Shown here: positions 1 to 7,034 of the stretch, piece after piece | How the letters are laid out: each line of letters opens with the position of its first letter | How positions within the stretch are numbered: the first letter of the stretch is position 1 | NCBI GenBank assembly: GCA_027009865.1 | Contig: JALVCR010000058.1 | Location: forward strand, 1-14,596 | DNA from: Campylobacterales bacterium | GTDB lineage: Bacteria; Campylobacterota; Campylobacteria; Campylobacterales; JAADDG01 | DNA: 14,596 bases | Direction of reading: 5' to 3' | Translations under genes and position numbers: made by a program | The notes under the pieces: generated by a model | Told to the model about the DNA's origin: nothing | Database searches by the model: none | The model's input: the letters and a program-made list of their open reading frames with translations, nothing else

Positions 1-681
1 GATTCCTTTTAAAACAACCTCTTTAACAGATTCAATCTCATCCCAGATTTCATACTTTATTAATATATCCCTCACATCCAAAAAGGTGCTCTTATCAAAA
101 TAGAAAGGAGCCGAGCCTATCGCCTCAAGAGAATCTCCCAGCACATCGCTTATTACCAAAACTTTTCCCTTAGCATCAGTCAGTTTTGCAAGCCTTCCTC
201 CCTTTACCAAAGAGAGATGCTTTCTAACGGCATTTATCTCCCAAATGGAAGCTCCCCTTAATAAAAGAAGTTTGGTAAGATATTGAAACTCTCCCAAAGC
301 GATAGGAGGAGCAGGTTTTTCAACCAAAGCCGAAGAGCCGCCCGATAAAAGATAGATAAACCTATCGCCCTTTTTTAAAGATGAGAGCTTTTTTATCAAA
401 ATTTCCGCAGCTTTTATGCTGTTTTTGGTGGGAATTGGATGATCGCTTTTAAAAACTTCACACTTTTTTAAATCTTCTTTGTAATTGCAGACGACAAATC
501 CATCCAAAATATTATCAAATGCTATCTCTTCTACTCTTTTTGCGCTCTCTATCGAAGCTTTTCCGCTTCCAAAAAGATAAAAAGGCTTTTTAAAGAGATG
601 CTCTTTTTGTATAACATTTTTTGGCTTTACGGAATCTACGGCATAAAGAAAGATGCTTTTTGCTTTATCTTTTAAATCCAT
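1..681 (-). CDS. Glycerate 2-kinase (MOFRL/GckA family), N-terminal part, cut by window edge
   Basis: The frame stays open to base 1, so only the first 227 codons are present; family members have roughly 400-450 residues, so the C-terminal MOFRL domain lies outside. Family hallmarks are visible: an N-terminal FGSGKAS segment (about residues 37-43), SDHPIPT (79-85), the glycine-rich LLSGGSSAL loop (about 111-119) and NAVRKHLSLVKGGRLA (about 149-164), followed by a VLVISDVLGD strand. The enzyme phosphorylates D-glycerate with ATP to 2-phosphoglycerate in the cytoplasm, feeding lower glycolysis. The ATG at 681 lies inside the end of the upstream phosphatase gene (17 bp overlap) with AAGGA 7 nt before it, so the two are probably translationally coupled. 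Its position directly after an MPGP-like phosphatase suggests that the glycerate comes from a sugar-glycerate, which is inference. Family assignment is firm; substrate is likely. Confidence 0.88.
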   Translation of the reverse strand, partial: MDLKDKAKSIFLYAVDSVKPKNVIQKEHLFKKPFYLFGSGKASIESAKRVEEIAFDNILDGFVVCNYKEDLKKCEVFKSDHPIPTKNSIKAAEILIKKLSSLKKGDRFIYLLSGGSSALVEKPAPPIALGEFQYLTKLLLLRGASIWEINAVRKHLSLVKGGRLAKLTDAKGKVLVISDVLGDSLEAIGSAPFYFDKSTFLDVRDILIKYEIWDEIESVKEVVLKGI

Positions 682-1444
682 CAAATATCCTCTCCAAAGC
701 CTCGCTCCATCCCTTAGATCCCGGATACTTAGCCCTAATTAGCCCCTCTTTGTCAAAATCGATAAATTTATGGTTGTATCTTGGAATCAAAACGGGGATA
801 TCGACTCTCAAAAGCATAGGTATATCGTTATAATTATCTCCCAAAGCTATGCTTTTTAATTTGGGATTTTTTCTCTTATACATATTTAACAGAATATCAA
901 CCGCCCTGCCTTTATCTTGATTTACGCTCATACAGTGGTAAAAGCGTCCCCCCTTCATAATTTTAAGCCCCTCCTTTTCGGCAAGCTTCTCAACTTCGCT
1001 TAGCTTTCTCTCATCTTTTATCAAAAAAGGCTCGCTATACTCTCTTTTTGAAGAGACTCTTGCTATCTCCTCTTCAAGCCCGGTATAGGCGATAATCTCA
1101 TCAAGGCTCATATCCCTAAAGCCTTTGATTTCATATTTATCTTTTACCTTTTCTATAAAAGCTCTAATCTTTTTGTAGCTCTCTCCCAATGTTATCTCTT
1201 TTAAATCTTTGTTTTCTCTAAAAAAGATAGCCGCTCCGTTTTCTACGATAAAGGGGTAGTCTATTTTAAGAAGCTTTTGAAGTCTTAAAACCTCATCTTT
1301 TGTTTTGCTTGTTACTATAATAAGGGGGATGGAGTTTTCTTTCAAAAACTCTATCATCTCCCTTGCGTCATCAAAAGAGTAGTCGTCATGATTTAATAAA
1401 GAGCCGTCCAAATCGGTAAATACTACAAAACTATTCCGCTCCAA
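665..1444 (-). CDS. mpgP: Mannosyl-3-phosphoglycerate phosphatase-like HAD hydrolase (MpgP/YedP family)
   Basis: A 259-residue Cof-type HAD phosphatase. Motif I is FTDLDGSLL with nucleophile D11 and acid/base D13; motif II is VTSK (44-47), then ENGAAIF (68-74), the family-typical GGRFYH (165-170), K178 in DKG, and motif IV GDNYNDIPML (202-211). MPGP enzymes dephosphorylate mannosyl-3-phosphoglycerate to mannosylglycerate; close relatives act on glucosyl-3-phosphoglycerate, and E. coli YedP shows that members also occur without a known pathway. The start is a TTG at 1444, needed because motif I begins at residue 9 and the next Met is residue 30. AAGGA lies 6 nt upstream inside pgi, and the gene overlaps the pgi end by 14 bp. 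No synthase gene is inside the window, so the sugar on the substrate is undecided. Confidence 0.82.
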   Translation of the reverse strand: MERNSFVVFTDLDGSLLNHDDYSFDDAREMIEFLKENSIPLIIVTSKTKDEVLRLQKLLKIDYPFIVENGAAIFFRENKDLKEITLGESYKKIRAFIEKVKDKYEIKGFRDMSLDEIIAYTGLEEEIARVSSKREYSEPFLIKDERKLSEVEKLAEKEGLKIMKGGRFYHCMSVNQDKGRAVDILLNMYKRKNPKLKSIALGDNYNDIPMLLRVDIPVLIPRYNHKFIDFDKEGLIRAKYPGSKGWSEALERIFDGFKR

Positions 1445-2702
1445 ACCTCTTCCTTAAAATTTTTTTGCCAAACTCCACTCCCGGCTGGTCGTAAGTGTTT
1501 ATGTTTAGAAAAAATCCGGCAAGCGAAGTTAAAATCTCAAAATACATAACCAAATAGCCGGCATTATATTCGTTTAACCTATCCACTTCCAATAAATCCA
1601 CCGGAACATTTTGATCTATCATACTTTGCACGGTAGCGTCGCACTCGGCATTTAAAAGCTCTTGAAACTCTTTTGCGTTTACAAAATTTGTCTTTTCCAA
1701 ATAGGGAATGGAGATATCCGGGATTATCATATCATTTTCAAAATCTTTTACTTTCAAAACAGTAACGGTCTTATTCAAAGGGCCTTGCACGATAAGCTGC
1801 AAAAAGGAGTGCTGATCTATGGCTCCTATTAGATGAATTGGAGTAAGTCCTACCCTGTTTCCATCTTTATCTATCTTTCCAAGAGATTCAGCCCACAGCT
1901 GAACATACCACTCATTAAAATGTTTAAATTCGCTTGCGTATGAAAATAAAACATTCATAGGATATCTATCTTTGTTATCGACATAAAACATAGCTTTTAC
2001 GACAAGATCATCCATCTTTCTCTCAAAAAAATCATCTCTCATAGCTCTTGCGCCCTCTAACAGAGCCTCTATATCATATCCTGCCATATAAAGAGGCAAA
2101 AGCCCCACAGCGCTTAAAACGGAAAATCTTCCACCCACATTATGAGGAATATGAAAAACGTTAAGCCCATATTCATTGGCTAATTTATCCAAAGGGGAAC
2201 CTTCATCGGTAATAATTGCGCTTTGATCTTTAAACGCCCAAGAGTCAAGCTTAAAATCATACTCTTGCATCAAAAATTTTCCAATGGAAGTAGTTTCAAT
2301 TGTGGTTCCCGATTTCGAAATCATAATAAAAAAAGTATTATATCTTTTAACTCTTCTTGTTTTGCTTTTTCTGTTTAAGATTTTTTCAATATCCACTGGA
2401 TCTGGATTTTCCAAAAAGAAGAGATTGATTCTTTTATCTCTTCTGTGAAGAAGCATGGAATGAATGGCTTTAGTTCCCAAAGAGGAGCCGCCTATTCCTA
2501 CAACCACTATATTTTGCATCTCATTTTGAATAAATTCGCTATTATCGCAAAAATCTTTTATTTTTTGCACCATTTCCCTATCATCTGGAAGATTGTAGTA
2601 TCCAACTCTTTTACTCTCTCTCTCCTCTTTTAAAGCTTCGTAAGCTCTTTTTATCCTCTCCTTTTCACCTCTTGCATCAAAATAAAACTCATTGCTAACC
2701 AT
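1431..2702 (-). CDS. pgi: Glucose-6-phosphate isomerase
   Basis: A 423-residue cytoplasmic phosphoglucose isomerase of the short bacterial form. It interconverts glucose-6-phosphate and fructose-6-phosphate. Visible family features are VVVGIGGSSLGTKA in the first SIS domain (about residues 66-79), the phosphate-binding SKSGTT box (about 129-134), NVGGRFSVLSAVGLLP (signature 1, about 188-203), GAIDQHSFLQL (catalytic loop region) and YDQPGVEFGKKI near the C terminus (signature 2, with the catalytic Lys). The ATG at 2702 lies 2 bp after the dapE stop; GGAG at the end of dapE is 7 nt upstream, so the gene is read as part of the dapE operon. It links the glucose-6-phosphate expected from the kinase/phosphorylase gene at 8605-11163 to central metabolism. 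Confidence 0.97.
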   Translation of the reverse strand: MVSNEFYFDARGEKERIKRAYEALKEERESKRVGYYNLPDDREMVQKIKDFCDNSEFIQNEMQNIVVVGIGGSSLGTKAIHSMLLHRRDKRINLFFLENPDPVDIEKILNRKSKTRRVKRYNTFFIMISKSGTTIETTSIGKFLMQEYDFKLDSWAFKDQSAIITDEGSPLDKLANEYGLNVFHIPHNVGGRFSVLSAVGLLPLYMAGYDIEALLEGARAMRDDFFERKMDDLVVKAMFYVDNKDRYPMNVLFSYASEFKHFNEWYVQLWAESLGKIDKDGNRVGLTPIHLIGAIDQHSFLQLIVQGPLNKTVTVLKVKDFENDMIIPDISIPYLEKTNFVNAKEFQELLNAECDATVQSMIDQNVPVDLLEVDRLNEYNAGYLVMYFEILTSLAGFFLNINTYDQPGVEFGKKILRKRFGAE

Positions 2703-2704
2703 CT

Positions 2705-3808
2705 CTACTCTCCTTGAAAATTCTTTATTACTTTTTTAAAAACATCCTCTAAATCCTCTACCTCCTGCATTGTAACTCTCTCGTTTGGAGCGTGAATTGT
2801 GTCGTTTATAACTCCAAATTCAACCACGTCAACGCCAAATTGAGCAAAAAATCTCGCATCGCTCGTTCCTCCGGCAGTGCTTAATTTCGGATAGATTCCG
2901 GTTTTCTCTTCAATTGCTTTAACAAGATGATGGACAATGGGAGAATTTCTTTTTGTCAAAAAAGGTTTCGCCGACTCGTTTATCGTAAGAATATAATCCA
3001 TTCCTCTAAAATATTTATGAACAAATCTCTCCACATCCTCTTTTGTAGTTTTAGTGGAGTTTCTTACATTAAACATCATCTTAAGTTTGCCCGGAGTTAC
3101 ATTTGTAACCTCCATTCCGGCTCTAATATCGGTTATGACAAATTTGCTCGGAGCAAAAAACTCATCTCCCTCGTCTAAATCCACACCCGCCATAAAGGGA
3201 AGAACCTGAGCTACTTTGTGAATGGGATTTTTAGCCTTCTCAGGATAAGCCGCATGCCCTTGAATTCCCATCTTCTCTATAACTCCGTTAATCGAGCCTC
3301 TTCTTCCAACCTTAATAGCATCTCCGAAAAATTTCTCGCAGGTAGGTTCGGCTACAATAGCAAAATCGGGCAAAAAGCGATTTTCCTTTAAATAATTCAA
3401 CATTTCTACAGTTCCGTATTTAGCATCTCCCTCTTCATCGCTTGTTAAAAGAATAGATAAAACTCCCGGATAATATTTTGTATCTCTGCAAGCTTTTAAA
3501 AAAGCGCAAACTCCGCTTTTCATATCCTGAGCGCCTCTTGCATAAACATATCCACTCTTTTCAACCGGTTTAAAAGGATCGCTATCCCACCCTTCTCCCG
3601 GAGGAACGACATCTATATGTCCGGCAAAGCAAAGATGAGGGCCGGAGCTGAATTTCTTATACAAAAAGAGATTTTTAACCCCCTCTTTTTCCAATTCTAT
3701 CGTATGAAAATCGCTTAGATACTCTTTGATAAATTCAAACGCTCCGTCATCGTCTGGAGTTATGCTTTTAAAAGATAAGAGCTTGAAAAAAAGTTCTTTT
3801 GTAGTCAC
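2705..3808 (-). CDS. dapE: Succinyl-diaminopimelate desuccinylase
   Basis: A 367-residue zinc-dependent M20 hydrolase of the lysine/meso-diaminopimelate pathway, cleaving N-succinyl-LL-DAP into succinate and LL-DAP. The metal and catalytic residues are all present: H64 and D66 in GHIDVVPPG, D95 in ARGAQDMKSG, E125/E126 in TSDEEGD, E154 in VAEPT, H185 in the dimerisation domain GHAAYP, and H339 in DTIHAPNE. GGTSDARF (313-320) is also typical of DapE. The start is a GTG at 3808 with AAAGGCGG a few bases upstream. It is the first gene of a tight set (dapE, pgi, phosphatase, glycerate kinase), an unusual pairing of cell-wall precursor synthesis with sugar phosphate genes. Length is normal for the family. 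Confidence 0.96.
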   Translation of the reverse strand: MTTKELFFKLLSFKSITPDDDGAFEFIKEYLSDFHTIELEKEGVKNLFLYKKFSSGPHLCFAGHIDVVPPGEGWDSDPFKPVEKSGYVYARGAQDMKSGVCAFLKACRDTKYYPGVLSILLTSDEEGDAKYGTVEMLNYLKENRFLPDFAIVAEPTCEKFFGDAIKVGRRGSINGVIEKMGIQGHAAYPEKAKNPIHKVAQVLPFMAGVDLDEGDEFFAPSKFVITDIRAGMEVTNVTPGKLKMMFNVRNSTKTTKEDVERFVHKYFRGMDYILTINESAKPFLTKRNSPIVHHLVKAIEEKTGIYPKLSTAGGTSDARFFAQFGVDVVEFGVINDTIHAPNERVTMQEVEDLEDVFKKVIKNFQGE

Positions 3809-3843
3809 TTGCCGCCTTTAAATTGAATATTTAATAATTATTT

Positions 3844-3849
3844 ATTTTA
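3844..3849 (-). promoter_or_regulatory. Possible -10 box for the dapE operon
   Basis: The 117 bp between the DUF503 gene and dapE are very AT-rich. TAAAAT on the minus strand lies 35 nt before the dapE GTG, but several similar A/T hexamers are nearby and no -35 is evident. I see no convincing terminator hairpin for the upstream trxC-DUF503 unit in this gap, so read-through into dapE is also possible. Confidence 0.25.
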
Positions 3850-3925
3850 GTCTAATTTAAATTATGTTTTATCTATAAAGCTAATTTTAAAAGATTTTTT
3901 TTAAAAACTATTTCTTTTCGTAAAC

Positions 3926-4201
3926 TTATAAAATTTCAAAACTTAGATTAAACGAGTATTCGGGGTAGTGTGAAAAAAGAAAATTTTCTATTTTGTTAAT
4001 CATCTCTTTTGCTTTTGATTCATTGAAAGCCAAAAAAGCGACCGCTAAAGCGGCCTCTTTTGGATACTCTCCACTGATATCCAAGAGTGAGACGTTAAAT
4101 TTTTTCAATCTCTCTTTAATCGAGTTTAAAACTGCTCTTCTTCCCTTGAGTCCCGATACAAAAGGAAGCTCAAACTCTATCAAAAGATTTACGATAACCA
4201 T
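3926..4201 (-). CDS. DUF503 (YlxP-like) small protein
   Basis: A 91-residue protein with the pattern of the DUF503/YlxP family: a hydrophobic first strand (VIVNLLIEFELP), the conserved LKGRRAVLNSIKERLKKFNVS block (residues about 19-39) and a central AALAVAFLAF strand, followed by an amphipathic helix. This is the ferredoxin-like small fold seen in the family, whose biochemical role is not settled; in many bacteria it sits beside translation genes such as infB and rbfA. Here the ATG at 4201 follows the trxC stop with no gap, so it is co-transcribed with thioredoxin. Family assignment is good; function is unknown. Confidence 0.8.
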   Translation of the reverse strand: MVIVNLLIEFELPFVSGLKGRRAVLNSIKERLKKFNVSLLDISGEYPKEAALAVAFLAFNESKAKEMINKIENFLFSHYPEYSFNLSFEIL

Positions 4202-4633
4202 TTATATATATTGAGAAACCCATCTTGCGATAGTAGATGCGTCCATCGCCCCAGACTCTCTTGCAACTTCCTGTCCGTTTTTGAAAATAATCATCGTTGG
4301 AATCCCTCTAATACCATATCTTGCGGCAACGCCCGGAGCCTCTTCAGTATTTAGTTTCGCAAATCTTGCTTTTAAAGGAAAGCTTTTTGCGGCCGCTTCG
4401 AAATTTGGAGCCATCATTTGGCAAGGACCGCACCAAGGAGCCCAAAAATCGACTACTACCGGTATATCGTTTTTTTCAATAAAATGATTGAAATTACTTT
4501 CATTTAAGTTTACGGGATGGGTATCTAAAAGAGAGTATCCACACTTTCCACAGTTTGCTTTTTTTATCTCTCTGTTTGCAGGAATAGCGTTTACCGCGCC
4601 ACAATTTGGGCAGACGACCTTTATCTTATCCAT
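4202..4633 (-). CDS. trxC: Thioredoxin 2 (zinc-ribbon thioredoxin)
   Basis: A 143-residue cytoplasmic disulfide reductase. The N terminus has two CxxC pairs (C8/C11 and C28/C31) that form the zinc ribbon distinguishing TrxC from TrxA. The thioredoxin fold follows from about residue 39 with active site W67-C-G-P-C71 and the cis-proline P112 in GIRGIPTMI. TrxC reduces protein disulfides and in E. coli is induced by oxidative stress. The ATG at 4633 has AAAGGAG upstream and a strong -10 box 31 nt away, so it begins a two-gene unit with the DUF503 gene. Confidence 0.96.
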   Translation of the reverse strand: MDKIKVVCPNCGAVNAIPANREIKKANCGKCGYSLLDTHPVNLNESNFNHFIEKNDIPVVVDFWAPWCGPCQMMAPNFEAAAKSFPLKARFAKLNTEEAPGVAARYGIRGIPTMIIFKNGQEVARESGAMDASTIARWVSQYI

Positions 4634-4663
4634 AAAATCTCCTTTTATATTTTTTTAAGGATA

Positions 4664-4669
4664 ATTATA
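4664..4669 (-). promoter_or_regulatory. -10 box for trxC
   Basis: The minus strand reads TGATATAATTATCC, with a perfect TATAAT 31 nt before the trxC ATG. The upstream side is occupied by the T-tract of the putative response-regulator terminator. No clear -35 is present, as is common in Campylobacterota. Confidence 0.6.
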
Positions 4670-4679
4670 TCATAAAGAT

Positions 4680-4709
4680 AAAAAGCTTCTTACTACATAA
4701 GTAGCAAAA
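4680..4709 (-). terminator. Putative rho-independent terminator after the response regulator
   Basis: On the minus strand TTTTGCTAC, a TTAT loop and GTAGTAAGA can pair over 9 bp (two G-U pairs), followed after a short GC step by five T. It begins 20 nt after the response-regulator stop. The stem is AT-rich, so strength is uncertain. Confidence 0.45.
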
Positions 4710-4728
4710 GATCGCCGCCCAATTTAAT

Positions 4729-5400
4729 CTATTTTATAAAATCATGCCTTTTGAATCTGTAAACTTTATTTTTAACTTTTTCCAAAATACCGGCTCCTAT
4801 TAGCTGTTTGAACATATTTACAACTGTCGGTTTGGAAACATTAAGCTCGGTGATAATATCATGATAGGAGCCATAAAATACATTATCCTCATCAAGATTG
4901 TCAATAATATATTTTAAAATCTCTATCTTCTTTCCGCCTATTAGAGTAGCTAAAGCATCAACTACGTGAGCGCAGCCTTCAAGCTCTTTTTTCTGGATTC
5001 TTGGAAGCATCACATTATAAATAGTATTTATTAAATCTTTCATATTGATAGGTTTTATGATATATCCGTCCACCTTTAAGGCAATTGCGTCCAAAAGATA
5101 TTCGGTATCAGTATGAGCGGTTGTTATAATTACCGGAATATCTTTATTATGCTCTCTTTTTAAAGATTTAATCATCTCTATACCGTTCATATTCGGCATA
5201 TTGATATCGGTTACAATAATATCGATAGGTTTATTTAAAGCAATTTCTAAACCCTCTTTACCATCTTTTGCCACATATATATTCTTAACGAAATCGTCTA
5301 AAATAATCTTAGTCTGATTTAAAACGTCTAAATCGTCCTCAACATAAAGTAATTCAAGGTCTTTTAAACTATTTAAATCCATAACATTGTTTAGATACAT
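4729..5400 (-). CDS. Response regulator with RepL-like winged-helix output domain
   Basis: A 223-residue protein. Residues about 15-130 form a receiver domain: acidic pair D22/D23 (after E21), phosphoacceptor D65 in VTDINMP, the switch Thr T94 in TTAH and K116 in IIKPI. A connecting helix leads to residues about 155-216, a winged helix with YGSYHDIITELNVSKPTV as the helix-turn-helix and ILEKVKNKVYRF as the wing. This wing-helix pattern resembles the DNA-binding domain of RepL-type plasmid replication proteins more than OmpR, NarL or NtrC outputs; that is a pattern judgement. The ATG at 5400 has AAGGTGAGG just before it; Met7 is an alternative start. It follows the kinase gene after 74 bp with its own -10 box, and is the likely partner of that kinase. 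Confidence 0.88.
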   Translation of the reverse strand: MYLNNVMDLNSLKDLELLYVEDDLDVLNQTKIILDDFVKNIYVAKDGKEGLEIALNKPIDIIVTDINMPNMNGIEMIKSLKREHNKDIPVIITTAHTDTEYLLDAIALKVDGYIIKPINMKDLINTIYNVMLPRIQKKELEGCAHVVDALATLIGGKKIEILKYIIDNLDEDNVFYGSYHDIITELNVSKPTVVNMFKQLIGAGILEKVKNKVYRFKRHDFIK

Positions 5401-5435
5401 TTACCTCACCTTTAGAAAAAATTATCTTTAGCGTG

Positions 5436-5441
5436 ATTATA
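5436..5441 (-). promoter_or_regulatory. Extended -10 box for the response regulator gene
   Basis: The gap between kinase and regulator contains, on the minus strand, TTGGTATAATCACGC: a perfect TATAAT with an upstream TGG (extended -10), 35 nt before the regulator ATG. It suggests the regulator can be made independently of the sensor genes. Confidence 0.6.
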
Positions 5442-5474
5442 CCAAAAAATTTTAAAATATATTTTATTTTGCAG

Positions 5475-7034
5475 CTATTTTATAGGAATTGCTATAATAA
5501 ATTGTGCTCCGCGGTATAAATTATTATTATCGAAACGTTTTGTAACGTTTTTTACTATAATTTTACCTTCCATCTGCATTTCAATAATCTGTTTTGACAT
5601 ATACAATCCTATACCTGTTCCGGCGGATTGATGCTTGGTGGTAAAGTAGGGATCGAAAATTTTATCTATAATTTTTTCGTCAACTCCTCCTCCCGTATCG
5701 GTAAAAATAATAAAGGCTATCGGCATCGGAGTTATTTTTCTCTCAATCTTTATGGCTATTTTTCTATCGACAATCTTTTTTTCTACAAAGTTATCTCTTG
5801 CGTTTGTAAATAGATTTAAAATAACTTGCGTAAACTCATTTTGATATCCCATTATTTGAATATCTTTTATACATTCTATCTTAACCTCTATTCCTTCTTT
5901 GTCGCATATAGGTTTAAAAAAGTTATAAGCATCCTCTATCGCTTTTTTTATGCTAAAAAGCTCCTTTTTTCTATTTGGTTTAAAAAAATTTCTAAAATCA
6001 TCCAAAGTTTTAGACATACTATTTGCTATAGCCATCCCTTTTTCAACCTGTTTTTCCACAAACTCTGGAGTTAATCCTCCAACCATCTGCTTTGTGGCAA
6101 AACTTTGAATTAAAATAGTAAGAGCGTTTAGAGGCTGCCTCCATTGATGAGCTATATTTCCTATCATCTCTCCCATAGCGGCAAGTCTTGCCTGCTGAAA
6201 CATTATCTGATCTTTATCTCTGCTCTTTTTAACTTCTCTTTTAATCTTCTCTTCAAGCTCTCTTTTTAGATTTTGAAGCTCCCTGTCTTTCTCTAATGCA
6301 ACTTCTTCGGCTCTTTTTGCTATACATTCAATATGTTTCATTATTCTAAAAGAAAACCAAATACTTATAAAAACTATAAAAATAGTAAAAAATAGCATCC
6401 ACATACCGGCTGATTCGTAAAATTTATATATTCTCTCTTTTAAAATAGATATACATTCAAGATTGTAATTTATTAGTTGAGAAAAAGAGGAGTGCATAGA
6501 ATCTATCAGTTTATCCAATTTTTTTAATAATTTTTCTCCTTCTTGTATATTGCCATCTTCATAAAATAAAAATGCCTGAGTTAAAATCTTAAACATCTCT
6601 TTTTTCTTTAATTCTATATCACTTATTAAATCATATTGTAAATTTGACTTTCCTTCAAAAGAACATTTCAAATTGTCAAATAAAAATTTTTCAAAACTAT
6701 CATCATCTTTAAATTTTGATAAAGCTTTTTTACACTCTTTCCAATAAATATCTATATTCTCTTTAGCAGCAGACACACTCTCTTCCGCTTCCAAAGGAGT
6801 AATATTTCCTTTCTTCATCTCTTCAATAGTTTTTAAAATCTGTAAAGAGTAAATAGAGTTTATCTCCTCAAGTTTAATAACCGGGAAAATTCTTTTTTCA
6901 TATAAAATATCAAAACTCTCTTTTATTGTATAAAGTTTCAAATAAGATAAAAAAGCCACAAAGATAATACTTATTGTAAGAATAGAAAGAAGCAAAAAAG
7001 TCTTTTTTCTTATATCGCCATATCTTGTCTTCAT
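5475..7034 (-). CDS. Membrane sensor histidine kinase (HQWRQP type)
   Basis: About 519 residues from the ATG at 7034; a GTG one codon earlier (7037) is possible. Order: transmembrane helix about 12-32, an extracytoplasmic helical sensor region of about 175 residues, transmembrane helix about 210-229, a charged coiled coil (about 235-275), then the DHp helix with ARLAAMGEMIGNIAHQWRQP and phosphoacceptor H296. The HATPase domain has the N box NLFTNARDN (about 407-415), D446 in DTGGGVDE, the FDPYFTTK F box and the GTGIGLYMSK G2 box. It would autophosphorylate and pass phosphate to the receiver at 4729-5400. Its start overlaps the stop of the upstream binding-protein gene by one base (TGATG), so the two are translationally coupled and the binding protein is the likely ligand sensor, which is inference. 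Confidence 0.93.
   Translation of the reverse strand: MKTRYGDIRKKTFLLLSILTISIIFVAFLSYLKLYTIKESFDILYEKRIFPVIKLEEINSIYSLQILKTIEEMKKGNITPLEAEESVSAAKENIDIYWKECKKALSKFKDDDSFEKFLFDNLKCSFEGKSNLQYDLISDIELKKKEMFKILTQAFLFYEDGNIQEGEKLLKKLDKLIDSMHSSFSQLINYNLECISILKERIYKFYESAGMWMLFFTIFIVFISIWFSFRIMKHIECIAKRAEEVALEKDRELQNLKRELEEKIKREVKKSRDKDQIMFQQARLAAMGEMIGNIAHQWRQPLNALTILIQSFATKQMVGGLTPEFVEKQVEKGMAIANSMSKTLDDFRNFFKPNRKKELFSIKKAIEDAYNFFKPICDKEGIEVKIECIKDIQIMGYQNEFTQVILNLFTNARDNFVEKKIVDRKIAIKIERKITPMPIAFIIFTDTGGGVDEKIIDKIFDPYFTTKHQSAGTGIGLYMSKQIIEMQMEGKIIVKNVTKRFDNNNLYRGAQFIIAIPIK

Noticed and set aside
621..833. Plus-strand ORF of 70 codons at the left end
   Set aside because: It lies antisense to the HAD phosphatase and glycerate kinase genes, shows no family pattern and has no ribosome site; it is a shadow.
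3890..3925. A/T-rich complementary runs (TTTTAAAA, poly-A/T) after the DUF503 gene as a terminator
   Set aside because: The runs pair only through A-T bases, with no stable GC-containing stem.
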